This document shows, piece by piece, positions 17,036 through 25,227 of a stretch of 64,000 nucleotides of DNA. The notes beneath the pieces were generated by a model. The model saw only the letters and a program-made list of their open reading frames with translations. It had not been told where the DNA came from and searched no databases. The stretch lies in assembly GCF_000369525.1 (NCBI RefSeq), contig NZ_KB850071.1, positions 443,032 to 507,031 on the forward strand, written 5' to 3'. The stretch's first letter is position 1, and each line of letters starts with the position of its first letter. Both the position numbers and the translations under genes were made by a program. This DNA comes from Acinetobacter higginsii (GTDB lineage Bacteria; Pseudomonadota; Gammaproteobacteria; Pseudomonadales; Moraxellaceae).

Positions 17036-17575
17036 ATGCAAGCGCAAGACATTCTTAATTTTTGGTTTGACCCTGATCATCGTGCACTTTGGTTTGCCAA
17101 AAGTGATGATTTTGATGCAAAAATTCGTGCGTCCTTTGCAGAGATTCATCAACAAGCTGCTCAGGCAGAGCTGTGGTCATGGCGCCAAACACCCGAAGGT
17201 CGTTTGGCTGAAATTATTATCCTCGATCAGTTCTCACGAAATTTATACCGAGATCAGGCTCAAGCCTTTGCCTACGATAGCTTGGCTTTAACCCTGTCAC
17301 AAGAAGCGATTAGCTTGCAATTGGATGCACAACTCAGTCCCGAGCAACGTTCCTTTCTTTATATGCCATTTATGCATAGCGAATCCAAACTCATCCATGA
17401 ATTTGCCCTAAAATTGTTTCAACGCTTAGGCAATGAAATTAATTTAAACTTTGAGAAAAAGCATAAAGTGATCATTGATCGTTTTGGTCGTTATCCACAT
17501 CGCAATGCAATTTTAGGCCGTAACTCAAGCGCTGAAGAACTGGAATTTTTAACTCAACCGAATAGTAGTTTTTAA
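17036..17575 (+). CDS. DUF924 family protein
   Basis: A 179-aa protein of the DUF924 family, cytoplasmic, all-helical and TPR-like, with no known reaction. Family marks are ILNFWFDPDHRALWF at the N-terminus, the central LDQFSRNLYRDQAQAFAYD, FLYMPFMHSE, and GRYPHRNAILGR near the end. The start at 17036 (ATG) is preferred over an upstream GTG at 16994 because the family begins right before the LNFWF block. The next gene follows 36 bases later in the same direction. Confidence 0.9.
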   Translation: MQAQDILNFWFDPDHRALWFAKSDDFDAKIRASFAEIHQQAAQAELWSWRQTPEGRLAEIIILDQFSRNLYRDQAQAFAYDSLALTLSQEAISLQLDAQLSPEQRSFLYMPFMHSESKLIHEFALKLFQRLGNEINLNFEKKHKVIIDRFGRYPHRNAILGRNSSAEELEFLTQPNSSF

Positions 17576-17611
17576 GTCGATCTCCCTCGACACTGAATAA
17601 AGGAATGGCAT

Positions 17612-18157
17612 ATGAAAGCTTTATTAATATGCACCCCGCTCCTTGTCGCACTGACATTTGCAGGATGTGCAACGGTTCCCTCCAAACCCAGAACCTTTGA
17701 TCAACTCGGACAATTCACCGCTTATCCGTTAAATAACAAAACTTACCGCGTTGGTTTCCAAGCGGATAATAATTTGAGTTATGGTACGGCTGAGGAAATT
17801 ACCTTGCTCAAAGCAGCGCAAACCACGGTCAAAAATGGTTTCCGCTATTTTAGTGTGGTGGACGATCCAAGTAATGCCCGTCATAAAGCCCCCCGTCAGG
17901 CGGTAATTTATCCGACACCATCTTATTATCCTTATGGTTATTATCGTCGTCATCCTGCCTTTTGGCCGGATCCATTCTACGATACCCCACAAGTGGTCAA
18001 TATTGATCCGATTCAAGTGTCGTATACTATCGAGTGCTTTAAGACACAGCAGCAATCACCAGATGCCTTTGATGCACAACTGATTTTGCAATCCCTAGGG
18101 CCTAAATATGGCTTGAGTCCATCAGGAGATGTGTTGCAGCCGCCTGCACCACCTTAA
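17612..18157 (+). CDS. DUF4136 domain lipoprotein
   Basis: A 181-aa lipoprotein: signal ending in LTFAGC (Cys19), then a DUF4136-like beta domain beginning TFDQLGQFTAYPLNNKTY. A Pro/Tyr-rich loop (PTPSYYPYGYYRRHPAFWPD) sits in the middle. AAAGGA is placed before the ATG. Located between DUF924 and DUF445 genes, all on the plus strand. It is probably an outer-membrane-anchored periplasmic protein; function unknown. Confidence 0.85.
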   Translation: MKALLICTPLLVALTFAGCATVPSKPRTFDQLGQFTAYPLNNKTYRVGFQADNNLSYGTAEEITLLKAAQTTVKNGFRYFSVVDDPSNARHKAPRQAVIYPTPSYYPYGYYRRHPAFWPDPFYDTPQVVNIDPIQVSYTIECFKTQQQSPDAFDAQLILQSLGPKYGLSPSGDVLQPPAPP

Positions 18158-18187
18158 AACAAGAAATGAAATTAAAAGGATGACTCA

Positions 18188-19495
18188 ATGAGTTCAGTCG
18201 AAGAAATCCACGTCCCAAGCTTACAACGAAGTAAATACTTCGCCACCATGGCACTGATTATTGCAGTGGTGTCATGGGTCGCTTTAATGGTCGCGGCACA
18301 TTTCCTGCCTGAATATAAATGGCTCATCCATATTTTCATGCTCGGTGCAGAAGCAGGTGTGGTTGGTGGCTTAGCCGATTGGTATGCAGTCACCGTCTTA
18401 TTCCGCAACCCTTTCGGCAGAATGCCCTTACCCAAACTGTTGCGTGATCACACTGAAATTATTCCACGCAATAAAGCGCGTATTGCCGAATCAATGGGAC
18501 GTTTTGTACAGGAAAATTTCTTGTCACCACAAATTGTGGAACGTAGTCTACAAAATGCCGATATCAGTTTGGCGGTGGGTCAATGGTTGGCCAGTCCAAA
18601 GAACAACCAGCAGGTGGTGCAGATGATTCAGCACACCGTGCCGAGAATCTTTGAGTTTGTCAGCCAGGATCAGATTGCACACTTTGTCCAAAATAACAGT
18701 GTGCAATGGGTCAGAAGTACCAAGGTCAATAAATTGGCCAGTGAAATGCTACGTGCGGTACTGGAAAATGATTTCCATCAAGATGTGTTGCAGCGTGGAC
18801 TGGATCTGGCACATGAATGGATGGTGTCTCATCCTGAAGAAGCACGTGATTTATCACGTAAATTATTCCAAGAACTCGGTGTTTGGAAACTGGCTAAAGG
18901 TGCAAGCTGGATCGGCATTGATGTACAGCAACGCACCATTGATTCACTCATTGAAAAAGTTGAATCAATGCTGGCCAATCCTGATCATCCTTGGCGTCAA
19001 GATATTGAAGCCACCACGCATAATTTAATGCTGGAACTGGCAGAACCTGACAGTGAAGCCAGCCAACGCTTAAATCGTGGCAAAGATGCCCTGCTCGATA
19101 GCCCACAAGTGCTGAACTTTATCAGTGGTGCTGTGGCAATATTATGTGATGCGATTAAAACCGATTTAATGCAGGAAGATTCAGGCATTGCTACCAATTT
19201 ACAAGCCGCCATTCAACAGTTGGGTGAGAGCCTGATTCAGAATGAAAAAGTCCGTCAGGTACTGAATGAAAAAATGGTCGGTTTAGCCACCAACTTCAGT
19301 GAGCAATATAGTGACAAGATCATTCGTTATATCAGTGAGCGCATCCATGAGTGGGATTCTCGTGAAATGATTGCCAAAATTGAAAGTGAAGTTGGCGGTG
19401 ATTTACATATGATCCGCGTCAACGGTGTCATTGTCGGTGCGTTTATTGGTTTAGCACTCGGTGTGATTCGTGCCATTGTTGAAAATGTTTTGTAA
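18188..19495 (+). CDS. DUF445 family membrane protein (YjiN-like)
   Basis: A 435-aa membrane protein of the DUF445/YjiN family. Two hydrophobic segments occur near the N-terminus (about 20-40 and 48-68, the second containing the family signature GGLADWYAVTVLFRNPFG), then a long helical soluble region with repeated alpha-helical blocks, and a final Gly-rich membrane segment at about 412-432. AAAAGGATG precedes the start. Role unknown; the topology suggests a membrane-anchored helical bundle. Confidence 0.9.
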   Translation: MSSVEEIHVPSLQRSKYFATMALIIAVVSWVALMVAAHFLPEYKWLIHIFMLGAEAGVVGGLADWYAVTVLFRNPFGRMPLPKLLRDHTEIIPRNKARIAESMGRFVQENFLSPQIVERSLQNADISLAVGQWLASPKNNQQVVQMIQHTVPRIFEFVSQDQIAHFVQNNSVQWVRSTKVNKLASEMLRAVLENDFHQDVLQRGLDLAHEWMVSHPEEARDLSRKLFQELGVWKLAKGASWIGIDVQQRTIDSLIEKVESMLANPDHPWRQDIEATTHNLMLELAEPDSEASQRLNRGKDALLDSPQVLNFISGAVAILCDAIKTDLMQEDSGIATNLQAAIQQLGESLIQNEKVRQVLNEKMVGLATNFSEQYSDKIIRYISERIHEWDSREMIAKIESEVGGDLHMIRVNGVIVGAFIGLALGVIRAIVENVL

Positions 19496-19532
19496 TATAG
19501 CGTCAATATTGACTACAAAAACCTGTCATCAA

Positions 19533-19725
19533 TAAGATACGCGAGAAAGGTCATTCGCAACCTGCGTGATTTCAATTAAGTGCTGTTTCTGCGATGTAAT
19601 AAAACCAATGCAAGAAGTGAACAGGTTTTGCGAATGACAATGCTTTTGGTTACTTTGGGCGAAACCAAAGTAACTCCAGCTGAAGGCTTATCCTGAAATT
19701 AGATAAGCTCTCGGTAAGACACCGT
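19533..19725. repeat. Dispersed structured element, copy 1
   Basis: About 190 bases between the DUF445 gene and the aminotransferase, matching 35046-35234. Stem 1 pairs GTCATTCGCAACCTG (19550-19564) with CAGGTTTTGCGAATGAC (19622-19638), leaving two unpaired T. Stem 2 pairs GTTACTTTGG (19649-19658) with CCAAAGTAAC (19665-19674) around loop GCGAAA. A further stem GCTTATC / GATAAGC follows at 19686-19708 in this copy only. The stems are conserved by compensating changes relative to copy 2. It could be a mobile REP/MITE-like element or an RNA. Confidence 0.75.
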
Positions 19726-19768
19726 CAAAATACATAATCCATTAAAATTCTATTAGGCCATTTCAATC

Positions 19769-20923
19769 ATGTTGCAACTTCAGTCAAAACTCCCAAGCCA
19801 AGGCGTCACCATTTTTAGTGTCATGACTGAACTCGCACACCGCCTGAATGCCTTGAACCTGTCCCAAGGTTTCCCCGATTTTCCTGCGCCACCTGCATTG
19901 CTCGAAGCACTGAGCCAAGCGACACTTTCAGGCTATAACCAATACCCTGCGGGTGACGGCGTACTGGCTTTAAGACAACAACTGGCGACACAATTCTTGG
20001 CACGTGATCAGTTGCAACTCGATCCAGTCACTGAAATCACCATCACCCCTGGCGCAACCATTGCAATTTTCTGTGCCATTCAAGCCTGTATCCATGCAGG
20101 CGATGAAGTGATTATTTTCGATCCAAGCTATGATAGCTATGCCCCTGCGGTTCAATTAGCAGGTGGAAAATCAGTACATATCCATTTAGATGCACCCAGC
20201 TTTCAGGTGAATTGGCAAAAGGTCAAAGACAGTATCAATGCCAATACCCGCATGATCATTGTCAACACCCCACACAATCCAACAGGGGCAATTTGGTCAG
20301 AACAGGATTGGCGTCAGTTAATTGATTTGATTCAAGATAAAAATATCGTGGTGCTCTCCGATGAAGTCTATGAACATCTGATTTTTGATGGGCACAAACA
20401 CCATAGCGCACTGCAATTCCCAGAATTACGTGAACGCAGTTTCGTAATTGGTTCTTTCGGCAAAACCTATCATGTCACAGGCTGGAAAACCGGCTATTGT
20501 GTTGCTGCACCACAACTCATGCGTCTATTCCGCCAGATTTATCAATTTGCCAATTTCTGTGGCACCACCCCATGCCAGATTGCACTGGCCAACTATATGC
20601 AACAACACCCTGAACATATTCAGGAATTGCCTAGCTTTTATCAGGCGAAACGTGACTTGTTCAATGCCCAAATTCAAGATTCACGTTTCGACTTCATTCC
20701 ATCTCAAGGCACCTATTTTCAAAATCTGGATTACAGCACTATTCGCCCTGATCTTAATGATATTGAGATGTGCCAATTCCTTGCAGAGCAACATAAAATT
20801 GTGGCCATTCCAATTTCGGTGTTCTATCAACAAGCACCAGCCTCATTACGTCTGATTCGTTTCTGTTTTGCCAAAACAGATCAAACACTACAACGCGCAG
20901 GTGAAATCCTCGTACAATGTTGA
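19769..20923 (+). CDS. Pyridoxal-phosphate aminotransferase, methionine aminotransferase (YbdL) type
   Basis: Class I/II fold-type I aminotransferase of 384 aa. Motifs in order: LSQGFPDFP (substrate-side segment), NTPHNPTGAIW (PLP-binding Asn), LSDEVYEHLIFDG (Asp and Tyr of the PLP site), and SFGKTYHVTGWKTGYC with the Schiff-base Lys. The overall pattern and length match E. coli YbdL, which prefers methionine, glutamine and aromatic amino acids. Probable role: amino-acid transamination, including the last step of methionine salvage. Substrate preference is inferred from subfamily resemblance. Confidence 0.88.
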   Translation: MLQLQSKLPSQGVTIFSVMTELAHRLNALNLSQGFPDFPAPPALLEALSQATLSGYNQYPAGDGVLALRQQLATQFLARDQLQLDPVTEITITPGATIAIFCAIQACIHAGDEVIIFDPSYDSYAPAVQLAGGKSVHIHLDAPSFQVNWQKVKDSINANTRMIIVNTPHNPTGAIWSEQDWRQLIDLIQDKNIVVLSDEVYEHLIFDGHKHHSALQFPELRERSFVIGSFGKTYHVTGWKTGYCVAAPQLMRLFRQIYQFANFCGTTPCQIALANYMQQHPEHIQELPSFYQAKRDLFNAQIQDSRFDFIPSQGTYFQNLDYSTIRPDLNDIEMCQFLAEQHKIVAIPISVFYQQAPASLRLIRFCFAKTDQTLQRAGEILVQC

Positions 20924-21020
20924 TCAACAAAAAGAAACTGAACCCTCATCTTCAACACAATTGATCATGTTATGTTGAAAAAAATACAATCGTTTCAGGA
21001 TGAAGCGTGAAGGAAATTGA

Positions 21021-22388
21021 ATGACACCACGCCAACCCTTGGTCATGCAACCGAATCTCTGGAAAACCTTTTTTGTGTTTCTGGTACCGCTGATTGCCAC
21101 CAATATTTTACAAAACCTGTCGGGAACCATTAATACCATCTTTGTCGGGCAAATGATGGGAGTCAATGCAATTGCCGCTGTATCTGTATTCTTCCCCATC
21201 CTGTTCTTTTTACTGGCTTTTGTGATCGGGATTTCCGCAGGTTCCACAGTGCTGATTGGGCAGGCATGGGGTGCACAGAATCTAGAAAAAGTCCGTTCCG
21301 TGATTGGCTCCACCGTATTTATGACCTTGATCGGCGGCAGCATTATTGCGGTCTTGGGCCTGATCTTCGCCAAACATATTTTGGAGTTGCTGGGTACTGA
21401 TCCTAAAGTGATGCACCTGTCCTTGCCGTATGTGCAATGGATGTTGGTGGGCAGCCCCTTACTGTTCGTCTATATTATTTATACCTCGATCTTGCGTGGG
21501 GTCGGTGATAGTGTGACACCACTGATTGCACTGAGCCTCACTAGCTTGATTGGTTTGGGCGTAACCCCCGTTTTACTGAAAGGTTATTTTGGTTTCCCAG
21601 CTTTAGGTATTGTTGCCCCTGCGATTGCAACCATTATCGGTTATGCCGCGGTGCTGATTTTTTTAGCAATTTATCTAAATTATAAAAACCATCCACTGAA
21701 AATTGATGGTCTATTGCTGCAACATATTCGCCATGATGCTGAGCTGAGTAAATTAATTTTAAAACTCGGTATTCCAACAGGGATTCAAATGGTCACCACT
21801 TCCTTAGCTGGTTTGGTGATTATTGGCTTGATTAACCATTATGGTGCACATGCCACTGCTGCCTACGGCGCAGTCAATCAGGTACTGAACTACATCCAAT
21901 TTCCAGCCTTGTCGATTTCAATTGCCGCTTCGATTTTTGCTGCACAAGCGATTGGTGCAGGTAAACCTGATTTATTGGCCAAAGTCACCCGTACCGCTTT
22001 GGGTATGAATTTCTTATTTACCGGTAGTTTGATTGCTCTGGCTTATTTGTTCTCAAAATATCTAATGGCGCTGTTTATTACCGATCACAGCGTAATTGAG
22101 CTGGGTCAACAACTGTTATTTATTGTGTTGTGGTCGATTCTATTCTTTGGTGCCAGCGCCATTTTTGCATCGATTATGCGTGCCAGTGGTGCGGTCAATA
22201 TCCCAATGCTCATCAATATTTTCACAATTGTTCTGATCGAAGTGCCATGCGCGTATTGGTTTAGTTCATTGTGGGGCTTAACAGGCATTTGGATTGCCTA
22301 TGCACTGTCCTTTGTTTGTCTATGTCTATTCCAAGCCTTTTATTATCAATTCTTTTGGAAAAAGACCAAGATTAAAGTGCTGATCTAA
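21021..22388 (+). CDS. MATE family efflux transporter
   Basis: Integral membrane antiporter of 455 aa with twelve hydrophobic segments in two similar halves. Characteristic stretches include PLIATNILQNLSGTINTIFVGQMMG in helices 1-2 (given here for position, residues 18-42), the VLIGQAWGAQN loop, and the second-half counterpart IFAAQAIGAGKPDLLAK. Such pumps use Na+ or H+ gradients to expel cationic drugs and metabolites. It lies 97 bases after the aminotransferase, same direction, and ends at a bidirectional terminator. Confidence 0.92.
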   Translation: MTPRQPLVMQPNLWKTFFVFLVPLIATNILQNLSGTINTIFVGQMMGVNAIAAVSVFFPILFFLLAFVIGISAGSTVLIGQAWGAQNLEKVRSVIGSTVFMTLIGGSIIAVLGLIFAKHILELLGTDPKVMHLSLPYVQWMLVGSPLLFVYIIYTSILRGVGDSVTPLIALSLTSLIGLGVTPVLLKGYFGFPALGIVAPAIATIIGYAAVLIFLAIYLNYKNHPLKIDGLLLQHIRHDAELSKLILKLGIPTGIQMVTTSLAGLVIIGLINHYGAHATAAYGAVNQVLNYIQFPALSISIAASIFAAQAIGAGKPDLLAKVTRTALGMNFLFTGSLIALAYLFSKYLMALFITDHSVIELGQQLLFIVLWSILFFGASAIFASIMRASGAVNIPMLINIFTIVLIEVPCAYWFSSLWGLTGIWIAYALSFVCLCLFQAFYYQFFWKKTKIKVLI

Positions 22389-22407
22389 AATCACATTCTG
22401 ATGCAAA

Positions 22408-22439
22408 TAAAAAAGCCATTCACAGCGAATGGCTTTTTT
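22408..22439. terminator. Bidirectional terminator between MATE and SDR genes
   Basis: Stem AAAAAGCCATTC / GAATGGCTTTTT with a 4-6 base loop and A/T tracts on both sides, between two convergent genes. Confidence 0.85.
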
Positions 22440-22451
22440 CATGCTGACAAC

Positions 22452-23279
22452 TTACATCATCTTGGTTGCAAGCGCTGCAATACGTTGATAACCCGTCGGG
22501 AATAAACGTTGGAACGAATCCACAATACGCGCATCGGTCCCAATCAATAAACGGCGTTTATCTTTCAATACTGCATTTAAAATTTGACGTGCAGCTTCTT
22601 CTGGTGGGGTGCGCAGGAACTTGTCAAATTGCTTGATTGATTTGTTCGGGTCCATGCCCAAGCTCTTCAAACTGTCATTCATTTTCGCTGCTTTGGCGAT
22701 ATTGGTACGAATCCCGCCTGGGTGTACGCAGAGTGAGCTGACTCCGCCCTTCTCAATATCTAATTCTTGGCGCAGTGATTCAGTAAAACCGCGCACCGCA
22801 AATTTGGTTGCGTTATACGCGGATTGGGTTGGTTGCGAGGTTAAACCAAAAATACTAGAGATGTTGATGATGTGACCATCTTTGGTTTGTTTGATGAATG
22901 GCAGAAATTCTTTGGTGCCATAGACCACACCCCAGAAATTGATTCCAACAATCCATTCTAAATCTTCATAGCTCGCACCTTCGACGGTTGAGCCAAGTGC
23001 TACGCCTGCGTTATTGAAGATCAAATTGACTGAGCCATGATCCTGTACAGTCTCTTGCGCCCACTGCTTCACCGCATCGCGGTTTGAAACATCGAGTACT
23101 TTTGTGGTCACTGTCACTGGGTACTGCTTCACTAATTCAACAGTTTGCGTCAGGCCTTTTTCATTGATATCACTCAATGACAAATGGCAACCTTGTTTCG
23201 CCAATAAAACTGCCAATTGTTGTCCAATCCCAGAACCTGCACCGGTGATCGCTGCGACTTTATTTTTAAAATTTTTCAT
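22452..23279 (-). CDS. Short-chain dehydrogenase/reductase
   Basis: Classical SDR of 275 aa. Cofactor motif TGAGSGIG at residues ~13-20 (NAD(P)-binding Rossmann loop), NNAG around residue 90, catalytic Ser in INISSIFG and the YNATK (Tyr-x-x-x-Lys) motif. The C-terminus ends in a basic, amphipathic stretch (FQRLFPTGYQRIAALATKMM) that may contact membrane. It is transcribed away from a TetR-type regulator and its promoter contains a palindrome suited to that regulator. Substrate unknown; lipid or fatty aldehyde/alcohol substrates are common for such pairs. Confidence 0.88.
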   Translation of the reverse strand: MKNFKNKVAAITGAGSGIGQQLAVLLAKQGCHLSLSDINEKGLTQTVELVKQYPVTVTTKVLDVSNRDAVKQWAQETVQDHGSVNLIFNNAGVALGSTVEGASYEDLEWIVGINFWGVVYGTKEFLPFIKQTKDGHIINISSIFGLTSQPTQSAYNATKFAVRGFTESLRQELDIEKGGVSSLCVHPGGIRTNIAKAAKMNDSLKSLGMDPNKSIKQFDKFLRTPPEEAARQILNAVLKDKRRLLIGTDARIVDSFQRLFPTGYQRIAALATKMM

Positions 23280-23348
23280 TGCCTATCCTTTGTACTGCGA
23301 ATGATACGCACATATTCGCTCAGACCATGTGCTGTTTAACCTGTAACC

Positions 23349-23377
23349 AATATAATTTTGACAATACGTGTTGTCAA
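23349..23377 (-). promoter_or_regulatory. SDR promoter overlapped by a TetR-type palindrome
   Basis: On the minus strand a perfect -35 TTGACA (23372-23377) and -10 TATATT (23349-23354) are separated by 17 bases, about 70 bases upstream of the SDR start. The palindrome TTGACAATACGTGTTGTCAA (23358-23377), with perfect 7-base arms, covers the -35 and most of the spacer. This is the normal geometry for repression by the divergently encoded TetR protein. Confidence 0.7.
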
Positions 23378-23578
23378 TATAGTACACTCTAGCTTTAAGA
23401 CAAATGGCAATAACCAACATCCTACATGTCATAATAGGCCTATTTACATTTCATGACTGATCATGCTTAAAAGAGACAAGGCATATTTTCAAAATTTGGT
23501 TATGCTAGTCAGTACAACATGTTGAAATGCAAATATTAGACACACGATTTAAAGACTTTTTAGGGAACGGTTTTCTCA

Positions 23579-24256
23579 ATGGCAACTCAAGATCAAGCGA
23601 CAAGCAAGAAAAAAAATACAGAAGCGAAAGAACGACAATTTAAAGGTCTGTCTTTAACCGAGCGCAAAGAAGCCCGTCGTGAAAAATTGATTGAAGCAGG
23701 TATTGCAACCTACGGCACACAAGGCTTTTTCTCGGTGACCGTCAAAGATGTCTGTAATGAAGCCAAGCTGACTGAACGCTATTTTTATGAATCTTTTAAG
23801 AAAAGCGAAGAACTATTTCAAACCGTGTTCTTAAAAATGATTGAAAAAATGCAAACCTGCTTGACCCAAGCTGTTTTAATGGCTGCGCCAGAACCTAAGA
23901 ATATGGTGAATGCTGGCCTCTCTGCATTACTGAATGCTATTAAAGATGATCCACGTATGGCACGAATTATTTATATTGATGCCATGCTGGTGCAAGATCT
24001 GCATAATCAAGCCACCATTCAAGAAACACTGACCCAGTTCGATCGTATCATTCAAGGCTTTGTGATGATCACCATGCCCAATGCCCCACAAAGTGCTGAA
24101 GAAGTCTCGCTCATGGCAACGGGCTTAAATGGTTATGTTACGCATATTATTATTCGCTGGGTCTCAGAAGGCTTCAAACAGCCTCTAGAAGATGTTTTGT
24201 CAGCCTGCTGTGCTGTCTTTTTGTCTTTTATCGAAACCACCTCGCAAAAAAATTAA
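23579..24256 (+). CDS. TetR/AcrR family transcriptional regulator
   Basis: A 225-aa regulator. A charged, disordered N-terminal tail of ~35 residues precedes the TetR helix-turn-helix: REKLIEAGIATYGTQGFFSV then VKDVCNEAKLTERYFYESFK (residues ~35-80). The C-terminal ligand domain is helical with no recognised ligand motif. It is divergent from the SDR gene; the 299-base gap holds the SDR promoter and a 20-base palindrome that is the best candidate operator. Confidence 0.9.
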   Translation: MATQDQATSKKKNTEAKERQFKGLSLTERKEARREKLIEAGIATYGTQGFFSVTVKDVCNEAKLTERYFYESFKKSEELFQTVFLKMIEKMQTCLTQAVLMAAPEPKNMVNAGLSALLNAIKDDPRMARIIYIDAMLVQDLHNQATIQETLTQFDRIIQGFVMITMPNAPQSAEEVSLMATGLNGYVTHIIIRWVSEGFKQPLEDVLSACCAVFLSFIETTSQKN

Positions 24257-24343
24257 AATCATTTTACAGTTTTGTGACACGCAAAGCTGTTAAACTACAC
24301 TTGAGTTAAGCAAATGAATTTATTTGCTTTATTGCTAAGCAGA

Positions 24344-24362
24344 TTGTCATAAATCCGTCACC
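24344..24362 (+). promoter_or_regulatory. Pho box upstream of phoB
   Basis: TTGTCATAAATCCGTCACC matches the PhoB direct-repeat consensus CTGTCATAWAWCTGTCAYM at about 16 of 19 positions. Further TGTCAY half sites follow (TTGTCAC near 24379, TTGTCATAAT near 24430, CTGTCATAAC near 24457). This supports autoactivation of phoB-phoR under phosphate limitation. Confidence 0.75.
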
Positions 24363-24507
24363 ATGCTGCCCTACGATTGTCACAATTTATTGCTAAATTC
24401 GACTTTATTAATTCTTTTGCAATGATATTGTCATAATTAATCTTTGTAATAAGCCTGTCATAACAACAAAACGGTTAAACCGTTACAGATTTTAAGGGTA
24501 TTGCGCT

Positions 24508-25218
24508 GTGAAAGATGACTATATTTTAATTGTCGATGATGAGCTACCGATCCGCGAAATGATCCATACCTCTTTAGATATGGCAGGCTTCCAATGTTTA
24601 CAAGCAGAGGATGCCAAACAAGCGCATCAGATTATCGTTGATCAGCGTCCTGCGCTTATTTTGCTGGATTGGATGCTACCGGGTGGTGTGAGTGGTGTAG
24701 ATTTATGCCGCCGCCTCAAACGCGATGAAAACTTGGCCGAGATTCCAGTAATTATGCTGACCGCACGTGGTGAAGAAGACCATAAAGTACAAGGTCTTGA
24801 TGCGGGTGCAGACGATTACATGACCAAGCCATTTTCAACCCGTGAACTGGTGTCTCGTATCAAAGCGGTATTACGTCGTGCCAATGCCTTGAGCGGTGAG
24901 AAAGTGATTGATGCCAATGGCTTATTACTTGATCCTGTCAGCCAGCGCGTGAGTTTCGGCAACAGTATTTTAGAGATGGGTCCAACTGAATATCGTTTAT
25001 TGGCCTTCTTTATGACGCATCCTGAGCGTGCCTATACGCGCGCTCAACTCCTAGATCAAGTCTGGGGTGGTAATGTCTATATCGAAGACCGTACCATTGA
25101 TGTGCATATTCGTCGTTTACGCAAAGTGTTAGAGCCTTTTGGTGTCGACCGTTTTGTACAAACCGTTCGTGGCACAGGTTATCGCTTCTCGACACGAGCA
25201 GATTTAGCAGTAGGTTAA
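24508..25218 (+). CDS. phoB: Phosphate regulon response regulator PhoB
   Basis: OmpR-family response regulator of 236 aa. Receiver domain: acidic pocket DDELP at residues ~9-13, phospho-acceptor Asp in LLDWMLPG near residue 54, and Lys in [10 protein letters not shown]. The winged-helix DNA-binding domain (residues ~135-230) shows [13 protein letters not shown] and [10 protein letters not shown]-type recognition helix sequence ([14 protein letters not shown]). It starts on GTG at 24508, preceded by AAGGG, and is followed 9 bases later by phoR. PhoB activates phosphate uptake genes when phosphorylated by PhoR; upstream Pho boxes indicate autoregulation. Confidence 0.96.
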   Translation: MKDDYILIVDDELPIREMIHTSLDMAGFQCLQAEDAKQAHQIIVDQRPALILLDWMLPGGVSGVDLCRRLKRDENLAEIPVIMLTARGEEDHKVQGLDAGADDYMTKPFSTRELVSRIKAVLRRANALSGEKVIDANGLLLDPVSQRVSFGNSILEMGPTEYRLLAFFMTHPERAYTRAQLLDQVWGGNVYIEDRTIDVHIRRLRKVLEPFGVDRFVQTVRGTGYRFSTRADLAVG

Positions 25219-25227
25219 AAATCCTTT

